The notes beneath the pieces are model-generated. The model ran no database searches, was not told where the DNA came from, and worked only from the letters and a program-made list of their open reading frames with translations. The position numbers were made by a program, and so were the translations under genes. Shown piece after piece: positions 40,550 through 49,073 of a stretch of DNA of 64,000 bases (the first letter of the stretch is position 1; each line of letters starts with the position of its first letter). Origin of the DNA: an uncultured Christensenella sp. (GTDB lineage: Bacteria; Bacillota; Clostridia; Christensenellales; Pumilibacteraceae); assembly GCA_910577435.1 (NCBI GenBank), contig CAJTLV010000002.1:124001-188000 (forward strand), written 5' to 3'.

Positions 40550-40588
40550 ATAGCGCACTATCTTCGCTTGCGAAGTATAGTGCGCTAT
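40550..40588. terminator. Hairpin downstream of SDR remnant
   Basis: ATAGCGCACTATCTTCGC and GCGAAGTATAGTGCGCTAT pair with a single bulged T and a TT turn. It lies between the remnant and the convergent gene at 40631. Its CTTCGCTTGCGAAGTAT core parallels the terminator at 31403-31448. It may be a terminator or a small mobile palindrome. Confidence 0.6.
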
Positions 40589-40630
40589 ACTTTATAAAAG
40601 ATTATAAAGATAAATTGAAATTTATCGTTA

Positions 40631-41071
40631 CTATGATAATTTGTTATTCAAGCACTGAATGTATTGTGCGACTAAAAAATAATTTTTTATATCTGTTTCG
40701 TCTAATCCTCTGAACAGAAAAAGGTCATCGTAAATTTCCGCCACTCTATTAATATCTTTTCCTTCAATATGGAAAAACCCCGTAACTAAATCAATCCCGA
40801 CTAAAACAGATGAATCTTTAGCTTTATATGCAACAATTTGCGGTACTGCACCTTGCGGTAATTTCTCTCTATTAGATTCATTTTTCATAATGTTGAATTC
40901 TACGACATCATGAAAAGATAAAGAATCTAATTTTTCAAAACGATATTTGTTGCAAAAATAATCATTTATTTCTGCTCCGCTTTTCCGATTCGGTTTCAAC
41001 TTATCACGATTTTCGTTATATATGCATTTCCACTCCTGAATCATTTCAATAGTTGGCTCTGTTGTAAGCAT
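40631..41071 (-). CDS. Hypothetical AT-rich protein
   Basis: This 146-aa soluble protein has a helical start (TIEMIQEWKCIYNENRDKL), then FHDVVEFNIM and a strand-rich IVAYKAKDSSVLVGIDLVTGFFHIEG. Its AT-rich composition and codon use differ from the surrounding GC-richer genes, pointing to acquisition by transfer. It has GAGGAG before the ATG and a TTGCTT-17-TATATT promoter (about 41135-41108). The shape fits small immunity proteins but I cannot assign a family. Confidence 0.75.
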   Translation of the reverse strand: MLTTEPTIEMIQEWKCIYNENRDKLKPNRKSGAEINDYFCNKYRFEKLDSLSFHDVVEFNIMKNESNREKLPQGAVPQIVAYKAKDSSVLVGIDLVTGFFHIEGKDINRVAEIYDDLFLFRGLDETDIKNYFLVAQYIQCLNNKLS

Positions 41072-41204
41072 ATTAAAATCTCCTCTAAATTACTTTTTAT
41101 AGTAGTTTCAATATAGCATAACCGTACTAAAAAAGCAATGACTGATTATCGTCCTTGCTTGAATCCCTATAAAATACACCCTTACGGGCGCGGTTATTTT
41201 TTGC

Positions 41205-42140
41205 TTAATCGTTCTCTATATTTTTAAGCATAAGCTCGGCGAGCTTCAAATACTTATCTATCGTCGGCGACGGCGATGCCGCCGCGTAGTCTTTGAGATC
41301 GCGTATGAGCGGCACGAGCGCCGACGCGTCGCGCGATTTTGCCACGCACTCGGTGCGCGCGGCGGCGTTCCATTTCATAAGATCGGCGCTTTCTGGATAG
41401 CATTTCAGCATTTCGCCCGAATACTCGGCGACAAATTCCGCGTCGGTCGAGATCTTCTCGTTGAACAGCTCGAAGATATTGATGCGCCGATATGCAATGA
41501 ACGGCTTATAGAAATCGAGCAGTTTCCCCGCGCCCAGTTCGCTCTCGTCGCCTATCAGCATCGACCCGCGAACGCGCATAGCCGATTTGTAAACGGCGTC
41601 GGTGCGGAGAAGCTCCCACAGTTTTTCGTCGAATTCCTCGTCGACGGGTTCGTTAGTCGCGTCGAGATAGAAGTAATACGTATACCACAGCGGGCGCAAT
41701 TCTTTGAACATATTGCAACACAAATACACGGCGGCATACAGCGACAGCGACGGAATAGGTTCTTTGTCCTGCGGCGGAATGACCGATTTAAGACAAAGCT
41801 TGCCGTACAGCGCCGAACCGTAATCGTACTTGATAAAATCCTTGCCGCGACGGGTGTACCACCTTCCGCCGCCCGTTATCGAATCCACGCTTGCCGCCGT
41901 CCTTTTGAATTCGGGATTGTCCGCATCGTAATCGGGGTGGCGTTCGGGTTCGATTAGAAAACAACAGCCGTATTCGAAAAGCGTGTTGTGCGGCGACGAT
42001 ACGTATTCGGGGTATATCGCACAGGCAAAGCAATAGAGATTGTACAAAACAGTGCGCTTTTGTTCGTAATTGAGATCGCTGTCTCCGACCGCCTCGAAAG
42101 TCGGTTCGAACAGCTCTTTTACCGTTTCGATAATGTTCAT
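41205..42140 (-). CDS. Hypothetical protein, last gene of TIR-SPFH operon
   Basis: This 311-aa helical, acidic protein has many aromatic residues (PLWYTYYFYLDA, FKELRPLWY) and no membrane segment or zinc motif. The pattern of short helical units, for example AEYSGEMLKCYPESADLMKW and ALVPLIRDLKDYA, suggests a TPR-like alpha fold but no clear repeat is visible. It starts 18 bp after the SPFH-like gene stop codon and is the fourth gene of the operon that begins with the nucleoside phosphorylase. Unknown function, presumably a partner of the TIR or SPFH protein. Confidence 0.8.
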   Translation of the reverse strand: MNIIETVKELFEPTFEAVGDSDLNYEQKRTVLYNLYCFACAIYPEYVSSPHNTLFEYGCCFLIEPERHPDYDADNPEFKRTAASVDSITGGGRWYTRRGKDFIKYDYGSALYGKLCLKSVIPPQDKEPIPSLSLYAAVYLCCNMFKELRPLWYTYYFYLDATNEPVDEEFDEKLWELLRTDAVYKSAMRVRGSMLIGDESELGAGKLLDFYKPFIAYRRINIFELFNEKISTDAEFVAEYSGEMLKCYPESADLMKWNAAARTECVAKSRDASALVPLIRDLKDYAAASPSPTIDKYLKLAELMLKNIEND

Positions 42141-42158
42141 AATGTTTGTTCTTCCGAC

Positions 42159-43199
42159 CTATATTTTCAACCTGTATCCGCAATACTTGCAAAACCGTCC
42201 GTCGGAGGTTATCGGCTTGCGACAGCCCGGACACTCTTTTATTTCGCCGTTCGGTTTTGACGCAGGCTCTTCGGGCGCGGGCTCTTCTTCCTCGTCCGCC
42301 GCGTCCGACTCGCACTCCGTGTCGCATTCTTCCCGCTCTTCGGGACGCTCGTCGCACTCGCCGACTTCCCCGATATCGGGATCCTCCCGTCCGTCGCTTT
42401 TGGCAACTTCTCGTTCGGATTCTTCGGGTATGACGGCAGGCTCGCCGTCGATTTGCGTCGGAGCTTCCCGCTCTTCTTCTTTCGGTTGGGGCGCGGGCCC
42501 TTCTTCATCTGCGATACGGGCGTAAGTTTCATTCTTGTCTGCGGCGCGATTATCTATGAACAGATCGGAGATGTGACAACCGTCTATTTCGATACCGTCG
42601 GCGCTCATACTTTCTCCCGCTTTGCGCAGCGCCTTTTCGATAGTCGGCTTGATACTGCCGTCGAAAGCCGCGCGCAATTCGTCCGCCGTCTTATACGCGG
42701 AAAGTTTACAGACGATCACGTCGCGCACCGCGTCGCGCACGGTCTTTATCCACTTTTGACGAATGTCAGCCGCCGTCACGCGCGTCGCGCAACCGAAAGC
42801 GTTATATACGCGGTCGCCGTAAGCATAGCGCGCGTCGCTCGACCTGTCGTATCTGAGCTTGACGACAAGCTCGCCGTTAACGCCTATGCGCGACTTTCCG
42901 CCGTCCGCCGCCGTAAATTCGAGTCCGCCCAAGCCGAACGGGACTCTGAACCGACCGTTAATGTTAGCGCCGACCAGAGTGATCTTGCCGCTGTTCTTTT
43001 CATACGCTCGCCACTCCAATTCGTGACTGCCCGTCGCGAACGGCTTGTACTTTCGTCCGTTTATGTATACGGTCACGTAACAACCCGCGCCGATGTTTAT
43101 ATCGACGTTCTTAGCGTACTCGCCGGCGGGCGTATCGACTAACCAAATCAAACAATCCTCGCGAACGTTTACGTTCACTTCCTTGACGGTTTCTTTCAT
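42159..43199 (-). CDS. SPFH-like protein with acidic linker and C-terminal zinc ribbon
   Basis: In this 346-aa protein residues 1-220 look like an SPFH/band-7-related domain as in YdjI-type (virion-core-like) proteins: VREDCLIWLVDTPAGEYAKNVDINIGAGCYVTVYINGRKYKPFATGSHEL, then GVNGELVVKLRYD and a helix AFDGSIKPTIEKALRKAG. A highly acidic linker (230-315) leads to a zinc ribbon CPGC...CKYCGYRL at the end. In Bacillus, the SPFH/zinc-ribbon protein YdjI recruits a membrane-active partner. Here it lies 30 bp downstream of a TIR protein that also has zinc ribbons, so the two may interact. Confidence 0.75.
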   Translation of the reverse strand: MKETVKEVNVNVREDCLIWLVDTPAGEYAKNVDINIGAGCYVTVYINGRKYKPFATGSHELEWRAYEKNSGKITLVGANINGRFRVPFGLGGLEFTAADGGKSRIGVNGELVVKLRYDRSSDARYAYGDRVYNAFGCATRVTAADIRQKWIKTVRDAVRDVIVCKLSAYKTADELRAAFDGSIKPTIEKALRKAGESMSADGIEIDGCHISDLFIDNRAADKNETYARIADEEGPAPQPKEEEREAPTQIDGEPAVIPEESEREVAKSDGREDPDIGEVGECDERPEEREECDTECESDAADEEEEPAPEEPASKPNGEIKECPGCRKPITSDGRFCKYCGYRLKI

Positions 43200-43229
43200 A
43201 AAAACAACCTCGCGATATTATTCGTTATT

Positions 43230-44627
43230 TTATTTCTTATTGCTCTTGCCGAAGCGTGACAAGAACGAATCCTTAGCGCGCAACAGCGATTGCTTCGCCT
43301 CGCCCAATTCGCGTGCGGCGCTCTCCGCGAGCTTGCTCGCTCCGTCGGAAATGCTTTTTTTCAGTTTGTCGAAATCGGCGCCGCTCTCCCGTTTATCTTC
43401 TTTGCCGCCGTCCGTTTCCGCCGCCGCGCTCTCTTTTGCGCCGTACTTTTCGGCGTATTCTGCATCGAGTTTTTTGCGCAGTTCCGCCTCTATCGCCGTG
43501 CGGTTCGCTTCGTCGCGAGACTGTGTAAATTCCGTGCCGCCGCACTCCGAACAGAACTTGGCAGTCGACTTGTTCTCGCTGCCGCAACCGACGCAGAATT
43601 TGTAATCGGAACGCCCTGCCGCGTCGAACATTTCGTGCAGTCGCGCCGCAACCTCGCGCGGCGACGTAGCGCGTTCGTACCCGTCGAAAAACTCGCGCAC
43701 CTGTGCTTCCGCCGCAATGTTGTCGTACCCGTCTACGACCAGCTCGACGCGCGGCATTTTATACCGCTTGGGCATTCCGACGTAATTGCGCGCCGCGCGG
43801 TATTCGGCGGGCGCATTGCGGTAGTCGCTTTCCTTTATATATTTGAGTTCTTTATTGCGCGCGTCGCCCAACCGTCGAGACAAGCCCGTCGACACGAACA
43901 CGATCGCGCGGCAGTTATCTATTGCCGTCTCCAACTGCGCGTCGTAATCGGCTATCTTGCCGTGTTTCAGGTTGCGCACGGCGACGAAACAACGAAATCC
44001 CTCTCGCCGTTCGAGATAATCGACAGCCTCCTCCACGACGTGCATATCCTCGCTCTTGTACGCGACGAACACGTCGCGCGGCAGACCGGCGTCGTAGATC
44101 CCGTCGTCGACCTTGACAGCTTCGGCTTGAAGCCTGTCGTTCCACTCGCCGAACAGCTTGGGATCTCGCGTCTCGTAAGCTCTCCCGATAAGCTCGCTGA
44201 CCGCAAGCGTCGTTTCGCGTTTGAGCGTCTTTATCGCAAACCGCAGTACGTCGGGAATATAATCGTACTTCGCCTTAACATCTATCGCGAACAGAAAATC
44301 GTTTATCGCTTTGAGATTATCTCCGCACGCGATCTCATAGTATGTCGCCGTAAAATCGTCGGGGATCTCTCGTTTGAGCGCTCTGCTTAAATCGATTATC
44401 TTGTCCGCATCGACAAATTCTGCGCCGGTCGCCTGCCACAGTTCGACGCGCAATGCGGCTACGCGTTTCTGTTTTTCTTCATCGGCAACCGCGCGCAACA
44501 GTTCGCGCTGTTTTTCATAATCGACCGCCGAGAAAACGCCGCCGCAACAATCGCATACGTAATTATCTCCGTCACGCGAAAGCTCGCGGCTGCCGCAAAC
44601 GTTACAGTAAATTTCGTCTATATCCAT
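43230..44627 (-). CDS. TIR-domain protein with N- and C-terminal zinc ribbons
   Basis: This 465-aa protein starts at MDIDEIYCNVC; a longer frame to 44837 overlaps the phosphorylase gene and is rejected. The zinc ribbon is CNVC...CDCC (8-28). A helical region (40-180) precedes a TIR domain (about 184-285): RDVFVAYKSED, a strand FRCFVAVRNL, AIVFVSTGLS, and RNKELKYI with Glu260 as likely NADase glutamate. A second zinc ribbon CVGC...CSEC (345-362) and a long coiled-coil tail follow. Soluble. It lies 11 bp downstream of a nucleoside phosphorylase and upstream of an SPFH zinc-ribbon protein. NAD cleavage is inferred from the family, not shown. Confidence 0.85.
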   Translation of the reverse strand: MDIDEIYCNVCGSRELSRDGDNYVCDCCGGVFSAVDYEKQRELLRAVADEEKQKRVAALRVELWQATGAEFVDADKIIDLSRALKREIPDDFTATYYEIACGDNLKAINDFLFAIDVKAKYDYIPDVLRFAIKTLKRETTLAVSELIGRAYETRDPKLFGEWNDRLQAEAVKVDDGIYDAGLPRDVFVAYKSEDMHVVEEAVDYLERREGFRCFVAVRNLKHGKIADYDAQLETAIDNCRAIVFVSTGLSRRLGDARNKELKYIKESDYRNAPAEYRAARNYVGMPKRYKMPRVELVVDGYDNIAAEAQVREFFDGYERATSPREVAARLHEMFDAAGRSDYKFCVGCGSENKSTAKFCSECGGTEFTQSRDEANRTAIEAELRKKLDAEYAEKYGAKESAAAETDGGKEDKRESGADFDKLKKSISDGASKLAESAARELGEAKQSLLRAKDSFLSRFGKSNKK

Positions 44628-44638
44628 AAGCACACCCG

Positions 44639-45367
44639 TCACAGCGAGACGGCGAGTTTGATCGCCGCATCCACAGACAAATCGCGAATATCGGTCGCCA
44701 TTGTGCCGCGTATATAATTCGGCTCCCACTCTTCGCCCGCAAGGCTGTCTGCGGAAATGAAGAACGTGTAAAAATTCTTTTTGCGGAAGTCGCACAGCGT
44801 TTGAAGCGCCGAGCATTCCATATCGACCGCGACGCAACCCGCGTCCTGCATTTCCGCAAGGCGGGTGCGAGTTTCACGGTAAAATCCGTCCGTCGTCCAC
44901 GTTCCGCCCGATACGGTATGGATTCCGCAAGATTTGAGATGCTCCGCGACCCTGTTCGCGTTTTTCAATTCCACATACTCGCTCGCGGGCGCATAGTGAT
45001 AGCTCGTACCCTCGTCGCGGTATGCGCGGTCGGGAACAATGACCGTCGTAATCGGCAGGTCGACGAGCGCACCGCATATGCCGAACGCAATAAGGTTTTT
45101 GACTCCCGCGCCCAGCACTTCTTCCGCGTCGCCTACCGCAGCGGGCGCGCCGACGTAACTGCGGTAAATGAATATACGCTTGCCTCCGACTTCTATTTCG
45201 TATACGGGTGTAGTCACACAGCCGTTGATGTCGAACACCTTTTTCGCGCCGTACTTTATTCTCATCGCCTCGAACATCTGTTCGCTGAAAGTAGTGACCG
45301 CCGTATCTACGCCGAGCTTGCGAACTGTGGGCGAAATCATTCCTTGTTCGTCTATGTACCGTATCAT
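44639..45367 (-). CDS. Nucleoside phosphorylase (PNP/UDP family)
   Basis: This 242-aa protein cleaves nucleosides with phosphate into base and ribose-1-phosphate, or is a related nucleosidase. Family features are GVDTAVTTFSEQMFEAMRIKYG, YRSYVGAPAAVGDAEEVLGAGVKNLIAFGICGAL (phosphate and ribose binding), VIVPDRAYRDEGTSYHY, and AVDMECSALQTLCDFRK with the ribose-binding Met-Glu. Most like uridine phosphorylases of Firmicutes. AAAGGAG precedes the ATG. It leads an operon with a TIR protein. It could be housekeeping salvage captured in the operon, or part of a nucleotide-depleting response. Confidence 0.9.
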   Translation of the reverse strand: MIRYIDEQGMISPTVRKLGVDTAVTTFSEQMFEAMRIKYGAKKVFDINGCVTTPVYEIEVGGKRIFIYRSYVGAPAAVGDAEEVLGAGVKNLIAFGICGALVDLPITTVIVPDRAYRDEGTSYHYAPASEYVELKNANRVAEHLKSCGIHTVSGGTWTTDGFYRETRTRLAEMQDAGCVAVDMECSALQTLCDFRKKNFYTFFISADSLAGEEWEPNYIRGTMATDIRDLSVDAAIKLAVSL

Positions 45368-45399
45368 ACCGATTACTCCTTTTTCGTGTATACTCGATC

Positions 45400-45428
45400 A
45401 TTATACCATAAGTTCTGCGATAAATCAA
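45400..45428 (-). promoter_or_regulatory. Promoter of phosphorylase-TIR-SPFH operon
   Basis: On the minus strand TTGATT (45428-45423), a 17-bp spacer and TATAAT (45405-45400). No internal terminator is visible down to 41205. Confidence 0.85.
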
Positions 45429-45468
45429 CCCCGACCGAACACCTTTTTGCGCGCGCCCCGTATTCTTG

Positions 45469-45497
45469 TTGCAATTTGCAGGCGGTTATGTTATAAT
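45469..45497 (+). promoter_or_regulatory. Promoter of Sel1-repeat gene
   Basis: TTGCAA (45469-45474), a 17-bp spacer and TATAAT (45492-45497), divergent from the phosphorylase promoter with about 40 bp between them. Confidence 0.85.
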
Positions 45498-45540
45498 TAT
45501 CGGGTACGAAGAATCAATCCCAAATCACGAGGTTCAATTT

Positions 45541-46608
45541 ATGGCAATCAAAAAGGGCGTGCCGAACGGCACAGCCAAAAACGACGAAGCGCTTTCACCC
45601 ACCGACTTTCTGGCAAAAAAATATTTCGATCAAGGCGAAAAATTCTTTACCGGCAACGGCGTCAAAACAGATTTTGCGAAAGCGGTCGCAAACTACGCGC
45701 AGAGCGCCAAACTCGGCTACGCGCCTGCCATCTTCTCGCTCGGCGTATGTTACATTCGCGGGTTCGGAGTAACGCGCGACGAAAAGAAAGCGTTCGAGCT
45801 TATTAGCCAAGCGGCGGATATGGGCAACGTCGACGCGCAGTTTACGCTCGGCCACTTCTATTTCGAGGGCTCGGTCGTCGAGCGCGATTACGACAAGGCG
45901 GTAGAGATATTCCGTTCCGCCGCCGACAAAGGACATCCCGGCGGCAAAAACGATCTCGGATTTTGCTATCAGCGCGGACTGGGCGTGGAACGCGACGACG
46001 GCAAGGCGTTCGAACTGTTCTTGGAAGCGGCGCAGGACGAGTTCGCGGCGGCGCAGAACAATGCGGCGGACTGCTATAACTTCGGACGAGGCACCGAAGC
46101 CGATCCCGAAAAAGCGTTCCTGTACTACTACCGCGCCGCGCAGAACGGCTACGCAGTCGCCCAGAACAATCTGGGAATGTGCTATCTCAACGGCAGGGGC
46201 GTTGCTATGGACAACGCGCAGGCGATTCATTGGTTCGAGGAAGCGAGCAAACAGGGCAATCCCGTCGCCGTCGCAAATCTCGGTTTCTGCTACGAAATGG
46301 GCAAAGGCGTCGAAAAGAACGCCGAAAAGGCCGTCAAACTGTACACTATTTCATCGGACGCGGAAAGCGCGGCAGGGCAATACAATCTTGCCAAGTGCTA
46401 CCGCGACGGCAACGGCATAAAAGAAGATAAAAACCGCGCCGTCTCGCTGTTCAAACGCGCCGCAGAACAAGGTTTCACTATGGCGTATGCCGAGCTTGCC
46501 GTCTGCTACCGCGACGGTATCGGCGTACACGAGGACGCGGAGCTAGCCGAAAAGTACGCGAAATTGGCAGAGGACGCCGGACATAAAGTTCCCGAAAAGA
46601 AAGAATAA
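45541..46608 (+). CDS. Sel1-repeat (TPR-like) protein
   Basis: This 355-aa protein starts at MAIKKG with GAGG eight bases upstream. From about residue 30 it is built of roughly nine 36-residue Sel1 repeats, each with the A-x-x-x-LGxxYxxGxGVxxDxxKAxxxFxxAAxxG pattern (for example LGYAPAIFSLGVCYIRGFGV and GYAVAQNNLGMCYLNGRGV). No signal peptide, so cytosolic. Such scaffolds bind partner proteins. Its promoter region is shared, back to back, with that of the TIR operon, so a link is possible but not shown. Confidence 0.93.
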   Translation: MAIKKGVPNGTAKNDEALSPTDFLAKKYFDQGEKFFTGNGVKTDFAKAVANYAQSAKLGYAPAIFSLGVCYIRGFGVTRDEKKAFELISQAADMGNVDAQFTLGHFYFEGSVVERDYDKAVEIFRSAADKGHPGGKNDLGFCYQRGLGVERDDGKAFELFLEAAQDEFAAAQNNAADCYNFGRGTEADPEKAFLYYYRAAQNGYAVAQNNLGMCYLNGRGVAMDNAQAIHWFEEASKQGNPVAVANLGFCYEMGKGVEKNAEKAVKLYTISSDAESAAGQYNLAKCYRDGNGIKEDKNRAVSLFKRAAEQGFTMAYAELAVCYRDGIGVHEDAELAEKYAKLAEDAGHKVPEKKE

Positions 46609-46637
46609 CCGATATTCGAATCTAGCGTATGAACGAC

Positions 46638-46667
46638 AAAACGCTACTGTGAAAAGTAGCGTTTTTT
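46638..46667 (+). terminator. Terminator of Sel1-repeat gene
   Basis: AAAACGCTACT, loop GTGAAA, AGTAGCGTTTTTT: 8-bp core stem plus T-run. Confidence 0.9.
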
Positions 46668-46810
46668 ATTTCCCGTAAACACATTCCGAATGCGGTTGTT
46701 GTTGATTTCTCCGCGCGCAATACCACTATATCGCTTCGCGGACCCTATCCGAATGGGAAAGCGACGCGGCGAACGCCTGCCATATTTATCCGATCCGCCG
46801 CCGTCACCTT

Positions 46811-46866
46811 TTCACTCTTCACTATTCACTCTTCACTATTTATTCTTCACTATTTGCTCTTCCTTC
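46811..46866. repeat. 14-bp tandem repeat (TTCACTCTTCACTA)
   Basis: TTCACTCTTCACTA occurs twice exactly (46811-46824, 46825-46838), then as TTTATTCTTCACTA (46839-46852) and a decayed TTTGCTCTTCCTTC. It is non-coding, between the Sel1 terminator and the end of the GNAT gene; the remaining part of 46668-46893 shows nothing else. Confidence 0.85.
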
Positions 46867-46893
46867 CGGCTAGGAGCAAAGGGGCATTCCGAA

Positions 46894-47580
46894 TTATCTT
46901 TTGAACCAATACGTAAGACCGTCGGCGGCGGGCGTAAGACCCAACCTATTCTGCATTTCGATCGACACCGCATTGTCGGCATACACGTCGCAAAGCGGCA
47001 CGCGTCCGAATGTCATTACATAGCCTATCGAAAACTTTTCGAGTTCGATTCCTATACCCCGCCGACGGAACGGCTCGAACACGTGCAACAGTCCCATCGT
47101 TCCGTCGTCGTGTCTGCCGACAAAACCGGCAAAACCGCTGTCCTTGAACGCGCCGAACATTCCTTTGCGACGCATAATATCTTCGACGTGTTCGGCGGTA
47201 TAATGTCCGTTCTTGTTTTCATACGTTTCGGCGACTATGCCGGACGTCGACACGCCCAAACGTTTTATCGCCGCAATTCCGCCGAGTGCGGGCGGCAACG
47301 CTCCGAAATAGGCATACGTCACGCACGGCTCGGCGTCGAATCCCACAGTCTGCGGCGCGTTCGCGCTTGCGCCGAAAAGACAGAACTCGCCCGTCAATCC
47401 AAAGTGCGACACAACTTCGTCGAACTCGCGTTCGTCGGCAAGCAAACATTTATTGAGTTCTCCGACTTTTACAATAGCCGCACGCCCGTCGTTTACGACA
47501 TACTCGCCGCCCTCGAAATTGACCAGATCGTCGAGCGCGGCGCACGTAACTTTATGTTCGTCTTTATCGATAAGTCTCAT
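46894..47580 (-). CDS. GNAT-family N-acetyltransferase
   Basis: In this 228-aa protein the C-terminal half carries the GNAT core: GFAGFVGRHDDGTMGLLHVFEPFRRRGIGIELEKF with the acetyl-CoA-binding R-R-R-G-I-G, then VPLCDVYADNAVSIEMQNRLGLTP. The N-terminal half is a second, degenerate GNAT-like lobe. The substrate is unknown. TTGCAA-17-TAAAAT lies immediately upstream with the -10 box 6 bp from the ATG, and no Shine-Dalgarno is present, so the mRNA is predicted leaderless. Confidence 0.88.
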   Translation of the reverse strand: MRLIDKDEHKVTCAALDDLVNFEGGEYVVNDGRAAIVKVGELNKCLLADEREFDEVVSHFGLTGEFCLFGASANAPQTVGFDAEPCVTYAYFGALPPALGGIAAIKRLGVSTSGIVAETYENKNGHYTAEHVEDIMRRKGMFGAFKDSGFAGFVGRHDDGTMGLLHVFEPFRRRGIGIELEKFSIGYVMTFGRVPLCDVYADNAVSIEMQNRLGLTPAADGLTYWFKR

Positions 47581-47639
47581 AAAAATATTTTACACCATAC
47601 ATCGCAAATTTGCAACAGGTTTACACCACGACTTCCGCA

Positions 47640-47666
47640 TTGAAAAAGAGCCTTGCGGCTCTTTTC
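47640..47666 (-). terminator. Terminator of Q-rich membrane protein gene
   Basis: AAAAGAGCC, loop TTGC, GGCTCTTTT (47644-47665), followed on the minus strand by T-rich sequence, directly after the stop at 47673. Confidence 0.85.
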
Positions 47667-47672
47667 AATTAT

Positions 47673-48956
47673 CTATTTACGGCTTGCGGCAGACATCGCT
47701 TTAAGCAACTTGCTGAGCGCCTCGTTGAGCTTTTTCTGTTGTTCGGGCGTTTTGTTTTCGGGTTTCTGCCGTTCCTTTTGGAGAAGCGACGCTACCTCGC
47801 GCATTGTCTCGCGCGGTGCGCCCTCCCTGTCTATCTGCTCGATACGCGCGATCACTTCGTCTGCCGACGACGGGCCGGCGCTCTGAACGACGGGTTGAGG
47901 TTGGGGCTGAGGCTGAGGTTGTTGCCGGCGCGCGGCCTGCTGTGCCGCAAACTGTTGTTGCGCCGCCGCTTGTGCCGCCGCCTGACGCGCCGCAGTCTGC
48001 TGCGCCGCGATCTGCGCCTCCTGCTCGGCGCGGGCGCGGGCTATCGCCTCCTCGCGTGCGCGCCGCATATCCTCTTCGCTCTGCTGACGCATATCCTGAA
48101 CGGGCGTCGCAAAAACCTGTTCCTGTTGAGGCTCGGCATACATCGGCTGTTGGTCGACATATTCCTGCTGCGGTTCCGCATACATCGGTTGCTGTTCTGC
48201 GGCATAAACGGGTTGCTCGGCATAGACTTGCGCACCGTCGTCCTGTCTGTCGAACGCAATACCGTCCTGAGTCTGAGCCTGCTCCTGTGCGGGCTGTCGC
48301 TGTTCGGCAAACTGACCGCCCTGTACTCCGCCGTCTATCGCGACCGCGAACTTGGAATAGATACCGTGCGCGCCGCCGTGTGCGCCGAGACCGACAGCAC
48401 CGCCGATAAGCGTGAGCAAACCGCCGACAGCGAAAACGATTAACGGAATGATATATACGGCGTTGGCGAGAAGCCGTTCGTCGAGTTCGGGTACAATGTC
48501 TTCCGCGCCCGCTTCGACCGACGCCGCGATTTTTTCAGCTTCTGCGGCAATTGCCGACTGAGCGGCAAGCGGAGCAATGAAAAATCCGATCATCGCGCAT
48601 ACGACCGTCGCGATAAGCGTGACAAGCCATATCTTGGAAACCAACGACCGCGCATACGGTCTGTCGACGCAATCCGCTTCGGTAACGAACGCCGACGGTT
48701 CGACGTTGGCCATACGCGCGCGCTTGTATTCCTTTTTGATAACGGGCGGCATCTGTTTCATAAACACGACCGCTTTCGAAGGATCTGCCGTCGTGCGCTT
48801 CATCAGCGATTTTATTTTGTTGAATTCGCCTCCGGCAAGCCCCGCTATGAGAGCTATCAGAAAAGCCAAACCGACGACGGACAGAAGTATGATAAGCCAT
48901 ACGTCCTGAGACAGCTTGACCGTCTCGGTAAACAATTTATTCAAATGTTCGAGCAT
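47673..48956 (-). CDS. Membrane protein with Gln/Ala/Pro-rich cytoplasmic tail
   Basis: This 427-aa protein has membrane helices at about 20-42, 108-130 and 165-190. A low-complexity region (215-365) follows, with EQQPMYAEPQQEYVDQQPMY repeats, AAQQ runs and an Arg/Ala/Gln-rich coiled coil, and then a conserved-looking C-terminal helix pair (SADEVIARIEQIDREGAPRETMREVASLL). I do not recognise a family. The repeat-rich part is a likely site of length variation. Monocistronic, with a clear terminator. Confidence 0.8.
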   Translation of the reverse strand: MLEHLNKLFTETVKLSQDVWLIILLSVVGLAFLIALIAGLAGGEFNKIKSLMKRTTADPSKAVVFMKQMPPVIKKEYKRARMANVEPSAFVTEADCVDRPYARSLVSKIWLVTLIATVVCAMIGFFIAPLAAQSAIAAEAEKIAASVEAGAEDIVPELDERLLANAVYIIPLIVFAVGGLLTLIGGAVGLGAHGGAHGIYSKFAVAIDGGVQGGQFAEQRQPAQEQAQTQDGIAFDRQDDGAQVYAEQPVYAAEQQPMYAEPQQEYVDQQPMYAEPQQEQVFATPVQDMRQQSEEDMRRAREEAIARARAEQEAQIAAQQTAARQAAAQAAAQQQFAAQQAARRQQPQPQPQPQPVVQSAGPSSADEVIARIEQIDREGAPRETMREVASLLQKERQKPENKTPEQQKKLNEALSKLLKAMSAASRK

Positions 48957-49073
48957 TCCGTTTCTCCTTATATCCGAATATCAGTAGTACGTAATATTGT
49001 AACATAATAAATTTCAAAAATCCATACTTTTTATTAAACTTTTTGGGAAATTTAGGCAAATAAGCCGTTCCCT

